Assembly: GCA_019058295.1 (NCBI GenBank)
Contig: JAHPZI010000029.1
Span: 1 to 58,483, forward strand
Reading direction: 5' to 3'
Length of the DNA: 58,483 nt
Source of the DNA: Promethearchaeota archaeon
GTDB lineage: Archaea; Asgardarchaeota; Lokiarchaeia; Sigyniarchaeales; SOKP01
Part shown: positions 9,515 through 17,945 of the stretch, piece by piece
How the letters are laid out: every line of letters begins with the position of its first letter
How positions within the stretch are numbered: position 1 is the stretch's first letter
The notes under the pieces: generated by a model
Told to the model about the DNA's origin: nothing
Seen by the model: the letters and a program-made list of their open reading frames with translations, nothing else
Database searches by the model: none
Made by a program: the position numbers and the translations under genes

Positions 9515-9940
9515 CTATAATCCATATAATTCAAATTCAAAATCTACAGTTCGATATAATTCATTTGTAAAATCTAAATTAGTATATCTTTTAAGGAATA
9601 ATTCTATTAAAGGTTCTACCTTTTTTAAAAAATATTTAACTTGTTTATCTTGTTTTTTCTTTTTTTCAACCAAAGCGTAAAAGATTAGGGGTTCTTTAGA
9701 AGGATTATCTTTTGTCTTAATTTCACTAATTTTAAAAATAAATAAAAAATTCCCTGATTCTAAATATTCTAAAGCATCATTATTATAAGTTTTAGAAACG
9801 AATAAATTTATTGCACTAAAAAAGGAGCCTCTTAAATCATTATGTGGTGCAATGTTTTTTTTACCAGGAATTTCTTTGAAATGGCGATTGACTATTATCG
9901 CCCCACGTAGCACAACACCTATCTCATATAGATCTTTCAA
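9515..9940 (-). CDS. Longin-like small protein, paralogue A
   Basis: A 141-residue soluble protein starting at a TTG (9940). The pattern is a long beta-hairpin (EIGVVLRGAIIVNRHF), a helix (DLRGSFFSAINLFVSK), further strands (GNFLFIFKIS; EPLIFYALVEKKKK) and a C-terminal helix. This matches longin/roadblock-like folds, which in Asgard genomes are abundant and believed to regulate small GTPases. It is the intact partner of a tandem duplicate located downstream at 8967-9407. No GTPase gene lies nearby. Family assignment is by pattern, not by search. Confidence 0.6.
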   Translation of the reverse strand: MKDLYEIGVVLRGAIIVNRHFKEIPGKKNIAPHNDLRGSFFSAINLFVSKTYNNDALEYLESGNFLFIFKISEIKTKDNPSKEPLIFYALVEKKKKQDKQVKYFLKKVEPLIELFLKRYTNLDFTNELYRTVDFEFELYGL

Positions 9941-10028
9941 TTCCTTTTCAGATATTCCTTATTGTTTAGAATAAAATTTTTATTTTTTTCATAGGTATAT
10001 AACTATTTAGCAAACTTGTATTATAGAT

Positions 10029-10745
10029 TTATTTCTTACGAAGTTTTCTCTTTAACCTTTTTATTACATCTTGAGTTTGAACAACATAAACAAATATTAA
10101 TTCCATAGCACGTAATGCGGCGTTATGAAGCTTTTCTGACCATCCAGCAGTCGCATCGTCTACTACAAAGACATTATACCCTAAATCAGATGCAATTCTA
10201 CTAGTATTCTCAACGCACATATGAGTAACAACTCCAGTTACAATTACAGTTTCTATTCCAAGGCTTTTTAATTGATGGTCAAGATCAGTAGAGGAGAAAG
10301 TACCACTAGTAGTTTTTAAAAGGACAACATCGTTTCCTTTTGGAGGCAATTCTGGGATAATTTCGGCATTTTGATCGTCTTTACTTGGAAAGATATATTC
10401 TCCTATTGTTTGCTCAGCATATTTATTGAGTGTGCGAATATGCATAGCGTAATCTTTTCGATCTGGTCTATTTGAAGCAAATTTTGTATAAAAAACTGGA
10501 AGGTCGTGTGCTTGAAAAAACTCAAGTAATTCTTTTATATTAGGTATAACTAAATTCTCTACTCTGTTTAAAAAATATTCAAGCATCCCTGGCGAAAATT
10601 TTTCAAATAGTTTAACTACTGGTGAATGTCCTTTGACCTGATAATCTTGCATATCGATTATAATTAATGCACAAGTTTGCGGATTAATAACGGGTTTTAA
10701 ACCCCTTCTAACTTTCAAGAATAGGTCGATTTTTTCCTCGGTCAT
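10029..10745 (-). CDS. Isochorismatase-family cysteine hydrolase
   Basis: A 238-residue alpha/beta hydrolase of the isochorismatase superfamily, which includes nicotinamidases, N-carbamoyl amidases and similar enzymes. The catalytic triad is complete: Asp31 in LIIIDMQD, Lys144 in VLLKTTSGTF and Cys177 in THMCVENTSR, with the usual non-prolyl cis-peptide region GVVTH just before the Cys. The N-terminal 20 residues form a short extension. Substrate cannot be told from sequence. No neighbouring gene gives a pathway. Confidence 0.88.
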   Translation of the reverse strand: MTEEKIDLFLKVRRGLKPVINPQTCALIIIDMQDYQVKGHSPVVKLFEKFSPGMLEYFLNRVENLVIPNIKELLEFFQAHDLPVFYTKFASNRPDRKDYAMHIRTLNKYAEQTIGEYIFPSKDDQNAEIIPELPPKGNDVVLLKTTSGTFSSTDLDHQLKSLGIETVIVTGVVTHMCVENTSRIASDLGYNVFVVDDATAGWSEKLHNAALRAMELIFVYVVQTQDVIKRLKRKLRKK

Positions 10746-10926
10746 TTTAGGTTTTCCACGAATAATATCTTAATTTATAACTTCTATTAAACATATAAAA
10801 TTTGATGATTTTAAAAATAATTCAAAATAAAACTTAAATTTATACAAACGATTAAGATGATTAGGAGAAATTTTATATTTTCATAAAAGAAATTATTAAT
10901 AATAAAATAGTTTTGTTGATAAAAAT

Positions 10927-12108
10927 ATGGCAGTATTGATTTGGAGTCCATATGAAAGAGCCCTATGGGGTTTAGCAATAGGTATAGGAGTGATTTGTTC
11001 TGGATTTTATATCAATAGGGGAGTGAAAAGAGAAAATCGTTGGGAAAAAACCTTGATGACGGGATTTGGAATTTTTATTCTTTGTTTATCGCTAGCTAGA
11101 ATATTTTATTTTCTTGGTGAAATGGAAATTATTGGAGCTTATAAAAACCAAGGATTCTATGGTGACTTCTCAAAAGTTTCTTCCAGTTATGAATTTTATA
11201 ATAGGATGTATTACCTAGTAATAGATATAGGTTTAATCTTTTTTTTCTTCCTCTTTGAATTTTACATTAAACGAACAAAATTTCTTTTAACAATCGTAAA
11301 TGTGGTTATTGCTGTAATTATTCAAATACTTCCATTTAATTCTGCATACATGCTACATAATTATATTTTTTTCCCTTTTAGTATGCTTATATTTATCATA
11401 ATTTTTCTTTTATTAGCAAAAAATTCTCAGAGCGAGTTTAAGGCCGTAGCACCTCTAATCCTGTCTGGACTAATGATGGGTGCTTTAGCGGCAGTATATA
11501 GTGGACCAGAATTTAAGGAACTAGGGGTAATCCCATTAGTAATCCCGCCTATTCTTTTTATTTTTGGAACACTGCTTCTCATAGCACCAATAATAATTGA
11601 TCCAAAGAATATCTCCGAATCTTTTATTTATGGGGTAATTGGATTTCTTATTTTTTTTGCTGGAATAATGACTATAGGATTCTTTTATGCAATAGCACTT
11701 GAATTGTTTATACCAATTGTGGTCGTAATTACGATTCTTATTTACTCCTTTTTGAAAATAATAAAGATGATGAGAATTGCTGAAGCTGATAGAATTAAAA
11801 ATGATGTTCCCTCTGTAATAGGGATGTTCGCTCGACCTAAAAAGTTAACAGAAGAGGAGGTATCAATCTCCAAAGAAAAAAAAACATGTTTAGTTTGTAA
11901 AGGAAGATTGGTCAGAGCTATGTATATCTGCCCAGAATGCAGTACTTTCTATTGTAATAAATGTTCTGATGCATTGACGAATTTGGAAAATGCGTGTTGG
12001 GTATGTGGGACAGCCATTGATGAGTCAAAACCCGTTAAACCTTTCGAGCCAGAGATAAAGGAGAAGAAGGAAAAAGCTGATAAGTTAAAACAACAGAAAG
12101 GAAAATAA
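10927..12108 (+). CDS. Polytopic membrane protein with C-terminal RING-like eight-cysteine zinc domain
   Basis: A 393-residue protein. About eight hydrophobic segments fill residues 10-285. A soluble tail follows with eight cysteines at 321, 324, 335, 338, 343, 346, 357 and 360, i.e. CX2C-X10-CX2C-X4-CX2C-X10-CX2C, then a Lys/Glu-rich tail. Four evenly paired CX2C knuckles would bind two zinc ions. The spacing is compatible with an all-cysteine (C4C4) RING-like cross-brace, but two consecutive zinc ribbons would explain it equally well. A membrane-bound ubiquitin-ligase or scaffold role is speculation. The gene stands alone. Confidence 0.75.
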   Translation: MAVLIWSPYERALWGLAIGIGVICSGFYINRGVKRENRWEKTLMTGFGIFILCLSLARIFYFLGEMEIIGAYKNQGFYGDFSKVSSSYEFYNRMYYLVIDIGLIFFFFLFEFYIKRTKFLLTIVNVVIAVIIQILPFNSAYMLHNYIFFPFSMLIFIIIFLLLAKNSQSEFKAVAPLILSGLMMGALAAVYSGPEFKELGVIPLVIPPILFIFGTLLLIAPIIIDPKNISESFIYGVIGFLIFFAGIMTIGFFYAIALELFIPIVVVITILIYSFLKIIKMMRIAEADRIKNDVPSVIGMFARPKKLTEEEVSISKEKKTCLVCKGRLVRAMYICPECSTFYCNKCSDALTNLENACWVCGTAIDESKPVKPFEPEIKEKKEKADKLKQQKGK

Positions 12109-12269
12109 AGCATTCTAAAAAACTAAAGAATCGCCTACATATATTTTCTTAAATTGATTAGGAAATCTATTTTGGATTTATTTTTGATTTTTTTAAAATA
12201 AAAATCATCTCTTATACGGTAATTTCTTCAAATAATAAAAATTAAAACAACAAATGGATTACCTAAACT

Positions 12270-13073
12270 ATGCAAGACCTTACTACGACCACAATATTAG
12301 AATTTCTAAATAAGGAAGGATTACCACTTGCTGGTGTTTCTCCTATTGAACCTTTATTAACCGACAAAAGGTATGAAGAAAACATTAAAACGATCTGCCC
12401 TGATGCAAAATGTGTAGTTGTGTTTGCTAATATTTTTCCTCAGTCAATTTTGGAGGCTTGTCCGGATAATGCTCGACCTGCTCGATTCGCCTTGCATGGT
12501 TTATACGCAGAAGGAGATGGATATTGCCTTAAAGTTGCCCGTCTTTTAGAAAAGCATGGTTATCGAGGAGTGATTATTCCAGCATATCTTCCCGTGGAAA
12601 TGAGTTATGATACTCTTGGTTTTAAGGGAGATTTAAATTTAAAGAAAGCTGCTGCTGAAGCAGGATTAGGAAGTAGAGGAAAAAGTGATCTTCTTATTAC
12701 AAAGGATTATGGTCCAAGAGTACGTTTGTTTGGTGTTATAACTGATGCAGATTTAGAACCGACTCTAAAAATTGAAGAAGACTATTGCACTAATTGCAAT
12801 ATTTGTATCAAATCATGCCCTTCTGGTGCGCTTTCAGAGTCAGGATGTGATGTAAAAAAATGTAGCCAATTCGCAATGAAACATGGCTTACCAAACATTC
12901 TGAACTTTATCAAATGCTTCGAAAGTGAAAGTTCAAGGGAAGGGATAATCAAGAAATTACGAAGTTTACAAGTATGGGACTTTTGGCAAGCTTTATCTCA
13001 GGGATCTTTCTATGAATGTTTTATGTGCATTAAGGTTTGTCCGGTAGGAAAAATAAAATTTAAAAATAAATAA
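12270..13073 (+). CDS. QueG-like 4Fe-4S protein
   Basis: A 267-residue iron-sulfur protein that resembles epoxyqueuosine reductase (QueG) and related uncharacterised reductases of anaerobes. A conserved central stretch (DLNLKKAAAEAGLGSRGKSDLLI) leads to GPRVRLFGVITDADL. Two 4Fe-4S sites follow: CTNCNICIKSCPSGAL near residue 172 and CFMCIKVCPVGK at the C-terminus, with extra cysteines between. QueG removes the epoxide of a tRNA precursor and uses cobalamin. Many archaeal members of this larger family have unknown substrates, so the tRNA role is not claimed here. It is transcribed alone. Confidence 0.7.
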   Translation: MQDLTTTTILEFLNKEGLPLAGVSPIEPLLTDKRYEENIKTICPDAKCVVVFANIFPQSILEACPDNARPARFALHGLYAEGDGYCLKVARLLEKHGYRGVIIPAYLPVEMSYDTLGFKGDLNLKKAAAEAGLGSRGKSDLLITKDYGPRVRLFGVITDADLEPTLKIEEDYCTNCNICIKSCPSGALSESGCDVKKCSQFAMKHGLPNILNFIKCFESESSREGIIKKLRSLQVWDFWQALSQGSFYECFMCIKVCPVGKIKFKNK

Positions 13074-13089
13074 TATATAAAACGAGTTT

Positions 13090-13233
13090 TTACTTATTAT
13101 CTCTTATTTCTTTAACAGCTTCAACTGTTTGTTTAAAGAAAACTGAAACCACATTATGATTAAACCAGCCTATAATGCCACAATCAGGCCCAACATATTT
13201 AAATCGATCACCATAAAGATTCAACGCTCTTGT
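13090..13233 (-). pseudogene. C-terminal remnant of a MetE/UroD-superfamily methyltransferase
   Basis: Read on the minus strand, 47 codons from 13233 to a TAA at 13090 spell a coherent protein end: TRALNLYGDRFKYVGPDCG, then IIGWF, then a helix KQTVEAVKEIRDNK. The PDCG motif after a strand and the final helix are typical of the C-terminus of cobalamin-independent methionine synthase-type enzymes, where the cysteine is a zinc ligand. A TAA stands directly upstream and no longer frame exists. It is therefore a fragment of a lost gene, lying between the QueG-like gene and the C_GCAxxG gene. The family call is from motif recognition only. Confidence 0.55.
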
Positions 13234-13272
13234 TTAAAAAAAACTTATTTAATATTTCTTATTTTAGTTAAT

Positions 13273-13794
13273 ATGTCTGAAATAATTGAAAGATTTAACG
13301 ATAAAATTAAGAATTTAGAAGAAACTCTACCAGATCTCAAAGAAGAGGCTAATTGCTCTGTCCTCACTTTAACGACTGTTCTTGAAATTCTTGGCCTACC
13401 AGAATTACAAAGCTTTTATTTAAATAATCTTGCTGTTCCACTTGCGGGAGGTTTTGGTGGTTTTAAGTCAGAAAAAGATTGGAATGGCCCATGTGGTGCT
13501 GTCTGTGGTGGATGTGCCGCTATAGGAATAATTATGGGGGGGCAAAAAAGACTTAAATTTAGCGATCATATGAAAGTTTATCAAAAAGTAACTAAATATG
13601 TTCATAACTTCGAAAAAGAATTTGGAAGCGTCGCTTGTAAAGATTTATGCGGAACAGATTTTAGCGATTTAGATTCTATTAATCTTTATATGGAAAATAA
13701 AATATGGGAAAAACAATGTTATAAATATGTGGTATTTGGCGTAGACCAAGTAAAAAAACTAACAAAGTTCGATCTAAAAAAGAAATGGCAATAA
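13273..13794 (+). CDS. C_GCAxxG_C_C family putative redox protein
   Basis: A 173-residue protein of the family named for its cysteine pattern. It has an early Cys (EEANCSVLTLTTVLEILG), then GPCGAVCGGCAAIGIIMGG, then paired cysteines CKDLCGTDF and a late QCYKYV. Members are thought to bind a metal or Fe-S cluster, but the reaction is unknown. The ATG at 13273 is preferred. An in-frame ATG at 13156 would add 39 residues of unconserved sequence that overlaps the reverse-strand methyltransferase remnant. The preferred start gives a normal helix before the first cysteine. Confidence 0.8.
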   Translation: MSEIIERFNDKIKNLEETLPDLKEEANCSVLTLTTVLEILGLPELQSFYLNNLAVPLAGGFGGFKSEKDWNGPCGAVCGGCAAIGIIMGGQKRLKFSDHMKVYQKVTKYVHNFEKEFGSVACKDLCGTDFSDLDSINLYMENKIWEKQCYKYVVFGVDQVKKLTKFDLKKKWQ

Positions 13795-13987
13795 ATTGCT
13801 ATAATCTTATAAAAATTTTTTAAAATAAAAAGCCAAATACTAATATTTTTTTATTCTCTCAATAATTTTAATAAAACTCTAATTTTAAAATTAAAAATTT
13901 TTATACTAATAATGCCTAAATTTTATTATAATTATAATTTTAAAATCTAAAAAATTTTTAAATCACTATTAGAAAAGGGGTAAGAAG

Positions 13988-14230
13988 ATGGCTCATGATG
14001 AAAGTCGTAAGTGTCCCTACTGTGGTGCGCTCCTGCAACACCCATATTGGCAACATATACAGTCAAACCACCCTGGAGAATATTCTAAAAACGAAACTTG
14101 GATACAGCTTTATAAGGATTATACATCCATGGGAATGGATGAGTCAATGTCTTTAATGGTCATCTCAGAATTATTTAACCAAGATATGGATGATGTAAAA
14201 TCTTATCTAAAAGAGAATAAAATCTTATAA
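13988..14230 (+). CDS. Small C2H2-type zinc-finger protein
   Basis: An 80-residue protein with a single zinc-finger near the N-terminus, CPYCGALLQHPYWQHIQSNH (CX2C-X12-H-X5-H), followed by a helical region rich in Asp and Met. A purine-rich ribosome-binding site (aaaaggggtaagaag) precedes the ATG. Such small C2H2 proteins are common in archaea and may bind DNA, RNA or protein. No partner gene is adjacent. Confidence 0.8.
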   Translation: MAHDESRKCPYCGALLQHPYWQHIQSNHPGEYSKNETWIQLYKDYTSMGMDESMSLMVISELFNQDMDDVKSYLKENKIL

Positions 14231-14293
14231 TTTCATTTTTTAACTATTTCTATTAAAATTATAAATAAAAAGAATTGCTTTTCCTTTTCTTCC

Positions 14294-14641
14294 TTATATC
14301 TTTCCATAACTCTTTCTATGAGAGGATCTATATATGTTTAATAAGAATTTATATCGCTTAGATATAAATGAATGAAGGGATTCGGGCAACCATCTAGTTT
14401 GTGCTATAAAAATAACAAGATATAATAAACCAATTAAAATTTCTCTCATTCTCACTCGAGAATTTAGCTCACGAGAAAGCCATTTATACTCAAGTACGAA
14501 ATTTCTTAATAAATCATCCGAGGCGATAGTAATTTCGTGTATAATTGTATTGTCTTTAGCTAAGTTAAAAAACCTTCTCAAAATTTCTATCCTTAAAGCA
14601 AGTCCATCCAGCGTTATAATTGAATTATATTTGTCTTTCAC
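14294..14641 (-). CDS. Hypothetical basic protein
   Basis: A 115-residue frame starting at a GTG. It has a helical N-terminal half, a hydrophobic stretch (MREILIGLLYLVIFIAQT) that may be a single membrane helix, and a basic C-terminus. No known motif is recognised. The codon pattern is plausible but the start is weak, so the gene is less certain than its neighbours. Confidence 0.45.
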   Translation of the reverse strand: MKDKYNSIITLDGLALRIEILRRFFNLAKDNTIIHEITIASDDLLRNFVLEYKWLSRELNSRVRMREILIGLLYLVIFIAQTRWLPESLHSFISKRYKFLLNIYRSSHRKSYGKI

Positions 14642-14759
14642 TAAAGATTATTAAGAAAAATGACAATAAAAATGCATAAGGAATGATTTTTAACTGAGAA
14701 ATAAAAAAATTTTTTTTTTTTAATATTTTATCTTCGCTGTCCTTATTCTAACTTTAAAG

Positions 14760-15053
14760 TTAAAACTCATCTTCTTCGTCTTCCTTCAACAGACCTGATT
14801 GCCTTAACATATCTTCTATTGAATCTCTTGTTTTTATTACAGATTCATTCTCATGAAGATTTAGTTTTTCCAAGACATCATCAGAAAATTCCAGAAATTT
14901 CTTAATAGACGATGAAGAGAAATCCTTTATTTTTTCTTGGGTTTCTTGTACCCATTCTTTTCCACTCTCTCCGAAGGCGTTACCAACGAAGTCTACGAAA
15001 GCATTATTTATTTTATCTAAAAGTTTTTCTCCTTCTCCTTCTTCTTCACTCAT
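14760..15053 (-). CDS. Acidic helical hypothetical protein
   Basis: A 97-residue, highly acidic and helical protein. It opens MSEEEGEGEKLLDKI and ends LLKEDEEDEF. Amphipathic helices lie between, with no cysteines and no membrane helix. An aaggatt motif lies just upstream of the ATG. Function unknown; the charge distribution suggests a soluble adaptor or a binding tail. Confidence 0.65.
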   Translation of the reverse strand: MSEEEGEGEKLLDKINNAFVDFVGNAFGESGKEWVQETQEKIKDFSSSSIKKFLEFSDDVLEKLNLHENESVIKTRDSIEDMLRQSGLLKEDEEDEF

Positions 15054-15194
15054 TTTTAAAATCCTTATTTTGGAATTTTTAATTATTGTATTTTAAAGTA
15101 AATTCACCTTCTATTAATAATTTTATCAATCTCTTATAATCATAGTTTTTCTCTCAGTAGAACAATTAAGTATAAATATTTTTACTCATGAGTT

Positions 15195-16565
15195 ATGATT
15201 AGAATGGAAAAAAAAGCTATTACTAAGGAAGATATTTTTTTAAAAGCAAGGATGATATCTGAGGGAGTAAATTTACAAATTTCGGAAGATCTATCACCTG
15301 AACAATATAGGAGCTGGATCTTAGGAAAGGCAGCTAATACTGAACAGGTCAAAATACCTGAAAAGCTTGATTTCGATGATCCTGAATCGATAATAGCCTT
15401 ATTTGCAGAAGTTAATAAAACTGATATAAGTAGCGATTTTCGGCAAGAAATTATCTTTGATAACAATGGTTTACGAGCACCAGTTTATCCAAATAAGCGT
15501 TCACGATTGGATTTTCTTATTGAAGGAGAACATGTTACTGTATCCGAAGATGGAAAATCTTTAGTTACAGGGGAATTTCTGAAGCGCCTTGACTGGTTAG
15601 ATGAGAAACTTTCAAATGGCTTGCCTGTTTCAACTGTTTTACCATCGATGTCTGCCGCAATTATTAACGTTGTTTTTAATCTTTCATGTATGAATTTTAA
15701 TACAAATAGGGGCTGTCGGTACTGTAATCTCTTTGCTAATCCTATATCGCGAAAAATTTCAATGCTTCCACTGGATACTTTGAGATTATGGGCTAAGTAT
15801 CAAGGTGAGGCAATTAAAATTGCCATTGATAATGGTTGGAGGGGCATTCTCGCGATAAGCGGCGGTGCATTTGCACCAGCTCAGAGGGGTGAGTATTTAG
15901 AGCGATTAACCCTTGTTTTAGATATTATCAAGGAGGCCGTTGGCGATAAGATGTATGAAACGCTTCCTAAAGTATATAACCATTATCCCCCTGAAGATTT
16001 CTCGGATATGTATAAATGGAAAGAAATGGGCATCAATGCAACTAGCTTTGACTTGGAAGTTATGGATGATGCCTATTTCGCTGCGATTTGTCCTGGAAAA
16101 GTAGCATATAAACCTCTTTCATACTTGAAGAAAGCACAAGAATATTCTGTCGAGGTATTCGGACCTCTATTAGGTACTATAAGTTGTGTTGTAATGGGTA
16201 TAGAGCCCATGTCTTGCTTAGTTAAGGGTTTTGATGAGAGAATGTCAAAAGGAATTTTACCTTTCCCTCTTGTATTCCACCCGGAACCAGGATCTGCATT
16301 GGAAGGATTCCGTAATCCTACAGCAGAATGGATTGTTGAAGCTTCGGAAAAAATGGCGAACTCATTTATGAAATACTTGCTTAAGTGGCTTAAACCAGCG
16401 ATGGACAGAGCCAAAGAGAAAGGAGGGGAGATCTATGAATTTTCCGCTGGTTCGACCCCGACTACAAGGTTATCAGTTGTATTTGACGAAATCGGAATCC
16501 GTTTGAACAAAATATTAGGCGGCAGGTCGATCTCAGAGCTTATGGAAGGGAAAAAGAAGAAATAG
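15195..16565 (+). CDS. Radical SAM enzyme with CX8CX2C cluster motif
   Basis: A 456-residue protein. The cluster motif lies at Cys165, Cys174 and Cys177 (SCMNFNTNRGCRYCN), an unusually wide CX8CX2C spacing where the standard is CX3CX2C. Downstream are a GGE-like SAM-binding equivalent (AISGGAFAP) and strands fitting a partial TIM barrel (TSFDLEVMDD, FGPLLGTISCVVMG, PLVFHPEPGSAL). A 150-residue N-terminal region precedes the barrel. Substrate unknown. MIRMEKK leaves a choice of start at 15195 or 15204. It is followed by a convergent CoA-transferase gene. Confidence 0.8.
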   Translation: MIRMEKKAITKEDIFLKARMISEGVNLQISEDLSPEQYRSWILGKAANTEQVKIPEKLDFDDPESIIALFAEVNKTDISSDFRQEIIFDNNGLRAPVYPNKRSRLDFLIEGEHVTVSEDGKSLVTGEFLKRLDWLDEKLSNGLPVSTVLPSMSAAIINVVFNLSCMNFNTNRGCRYCNLFANPISRKISMLPLDTLRLWAKYQGEAIKIAIDNGWRGILAISGGAFAPAQRGEYLERLTLVLDIIKEAVGDKMYETLPKVYNHYPPEDFSDMYKWKEMGINATSFDLEVMDDAYFAAICPGKVAYKPLSYLKKAQEYSVEVFGPLLGTISCVVMGIEPMSCLVKGFDERMSKGILPFPLVFHPEPGSALEGFRNPTAEWIVEASEKMANSFMKYLLKWLKPAMDRAKEKGGEIYEFSAGSTPTTRLSVVFDEIGIRLNKILGGRSISELMEGKKKK

Positions 16566-16627
16566 GTTGATATCCTTCATAAATTCACTTTCAATTAATA
16601 ATTTTTTCAATCTTTTTTTTATATTTC

Positions 16628-17818
16628 TTATATGATTTTTTTCTTTTTCCATGATCTAAGATCTTCTTTTGAATATCCTAGGAGATCACAATAAATCTCT
16701 TCATTATTCGCACTATATTCTGGTCCTGATCTATCGACAGTTCCTTTCGTCTCTGAGAAATGTATAAGTGGCCCCGGGATTGAAGCTTTTTTCACACCCC
16801 ATTTTGAAAAATCAAATTGATCGCATAACATACCCCTTGCTTTCAGTTGAGGATGTCCATGGACCTCGTCCATACTTAAAACCTTTCCACAGGGAATCCT
16901 TGCAGACTCTAATTTTTCAATCGCTTCCTCTCTTGTGACTGATTGAGTCCATTCTTCAATTAACTCATCTAATTCATGAATATAATCAAATCTTTTTATT
17001 GGATTATCAAAGCGAGGATCTTTTACCAATTCTGGTATAGTTAAAACTTCAATACACAAACGAGAGAATTGCCTTTCTGTCAAAGTCGTCATGGCAATCA
17101 TTCCATTTTTCGTACGATATTGATTATAAATAGGCAAAAATTTGGACCCTACATCAAGTTTATTTGCCATTGATACAAACTCTCTCGCTTGAGCTCGCAT
17201 ATTCATTGCAAATAAAATGTCAAGCATCGAAATATCTATGAATTGCCCCTTTCCTGTTTTTTCCCGATAATACAGAGCTTGAGAGATACCAAGTGCAGCA
17301 ATGTGCCCAGCAGAATAATCTGCGATTGGTAATTTAGGCGGTCCTTCCTTCAATTCTAAGCAATCAAGAATTCCAGATTCCGCTTGGATAATTATATCAA
17401 AAGAAGTCTTTTTGGTATAGCGCGTTAGGCCTTCATTTCCATAACCAGAAATTTTTGCATAAATTAATCCTGGATTGATTTGTTTTAAAACATTGTAACC
17501 TAAGCCCCATTTTTCCATAGTTCCAGCAACAAAATTCTCAATAATAACATCAGATTTCTCTATTAGTTTTTTAAAGATTTCTTTAGATTCTTCTTTCCTT
17601 AAATCTAGAGAAATAGATTTTTTCCCCCGATTAAGAATCGAAAATAAAGGAAAGATAGTTTTTTCAAACATAATAAAAAGTCGAAAAGCTTCTCCAAAAG
17701 GAGGGCTTTCAACCTTAATTACTTCAGCTCCTTGGTCAGCGAAAAAGATACTCGTCCAAGGACCAGATAAAAATTGAGAGCAATCAAGTATCCTTAACCC
17801 TTCAAATATCTTAACCAT
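16628..17818 (-). CDS. CaiB/BaiF-type (family III) CoA transferase
   Basis: A 396-residue family III CoA transferase, which moves CoA between carboxylic acids through a glutamyl/aspartyl-CoA anhydride. The N-terminal signature (GLRILDCSQFLSGPW, GAEVIKVESPP) and the catalytic Asp167 in PIADYSAG are present, and ENFVAGTMEKWGLGY is the usual CoA-binding region. Length is normal for the family. It is divergent from the acyl-CoA synthetase at 17946 with 127 bases between, so the two may activate the same acid by different routes. The acid is not known. Confidence 0.92.
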   Translation of the reverse strand: MVKIFEGLRILDCSQFLSGPWTSIFFADQGAEVIKVESPPFGEAFRLFIMFEKTIFPLFSILNRGKKSISLDLRKEESKEIFKKLIEKSDVIIENFVAGTMEKWGLGYNVLKQINPGLIYAKISGYGNEGLTRYTKKTSFDIIIQAESGILDCLELKEGPPKLPIADYSAGHIAALGISQALYYREKTGKGQFIDISMLDILFAMNMRAQAREFVSMANKLDVGSKFLPIYNQYRTKNGMIAMTTLTERQFSRLCIEVLTIPELVKDPRFDNPIKRFDYIHELDELIEEWTQSVTREEAIEKLESARIPCGKVLSMDEVHGHPQLKARGMLCDQFDFSKWGVKKASIPGPLIHFSETKGTVDRSGPEYSANNEEIYCDLLGYSKEDLRSWKKKKII

Positions 17819-17945
17819 GTATAAAAAAATTCAGAATAATTAAATAAGTTGTTGAGAGAATATTAAAAGGAAATAATCTCTTAAATATTCTCTATGATTA
17901 TAAAAATATATTATTAAAATATAGAAAATGTGAAGTTTTGAAATC

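Noticed and set aside
12184..12212. AT-only inverted repeat gatttttttaaaataaaaatc as terminator
   Set aside because: Such pairing is expected by chance in sequence this AT-rich.
13156..13272. In-frame upstream ATG that would lengthen the C_GCAxxG protein by 39 residues
   Set aside because: The extra residues are unconserved and overlap a reverse-strand remnant; the ATG at 13273 fits the domain better.
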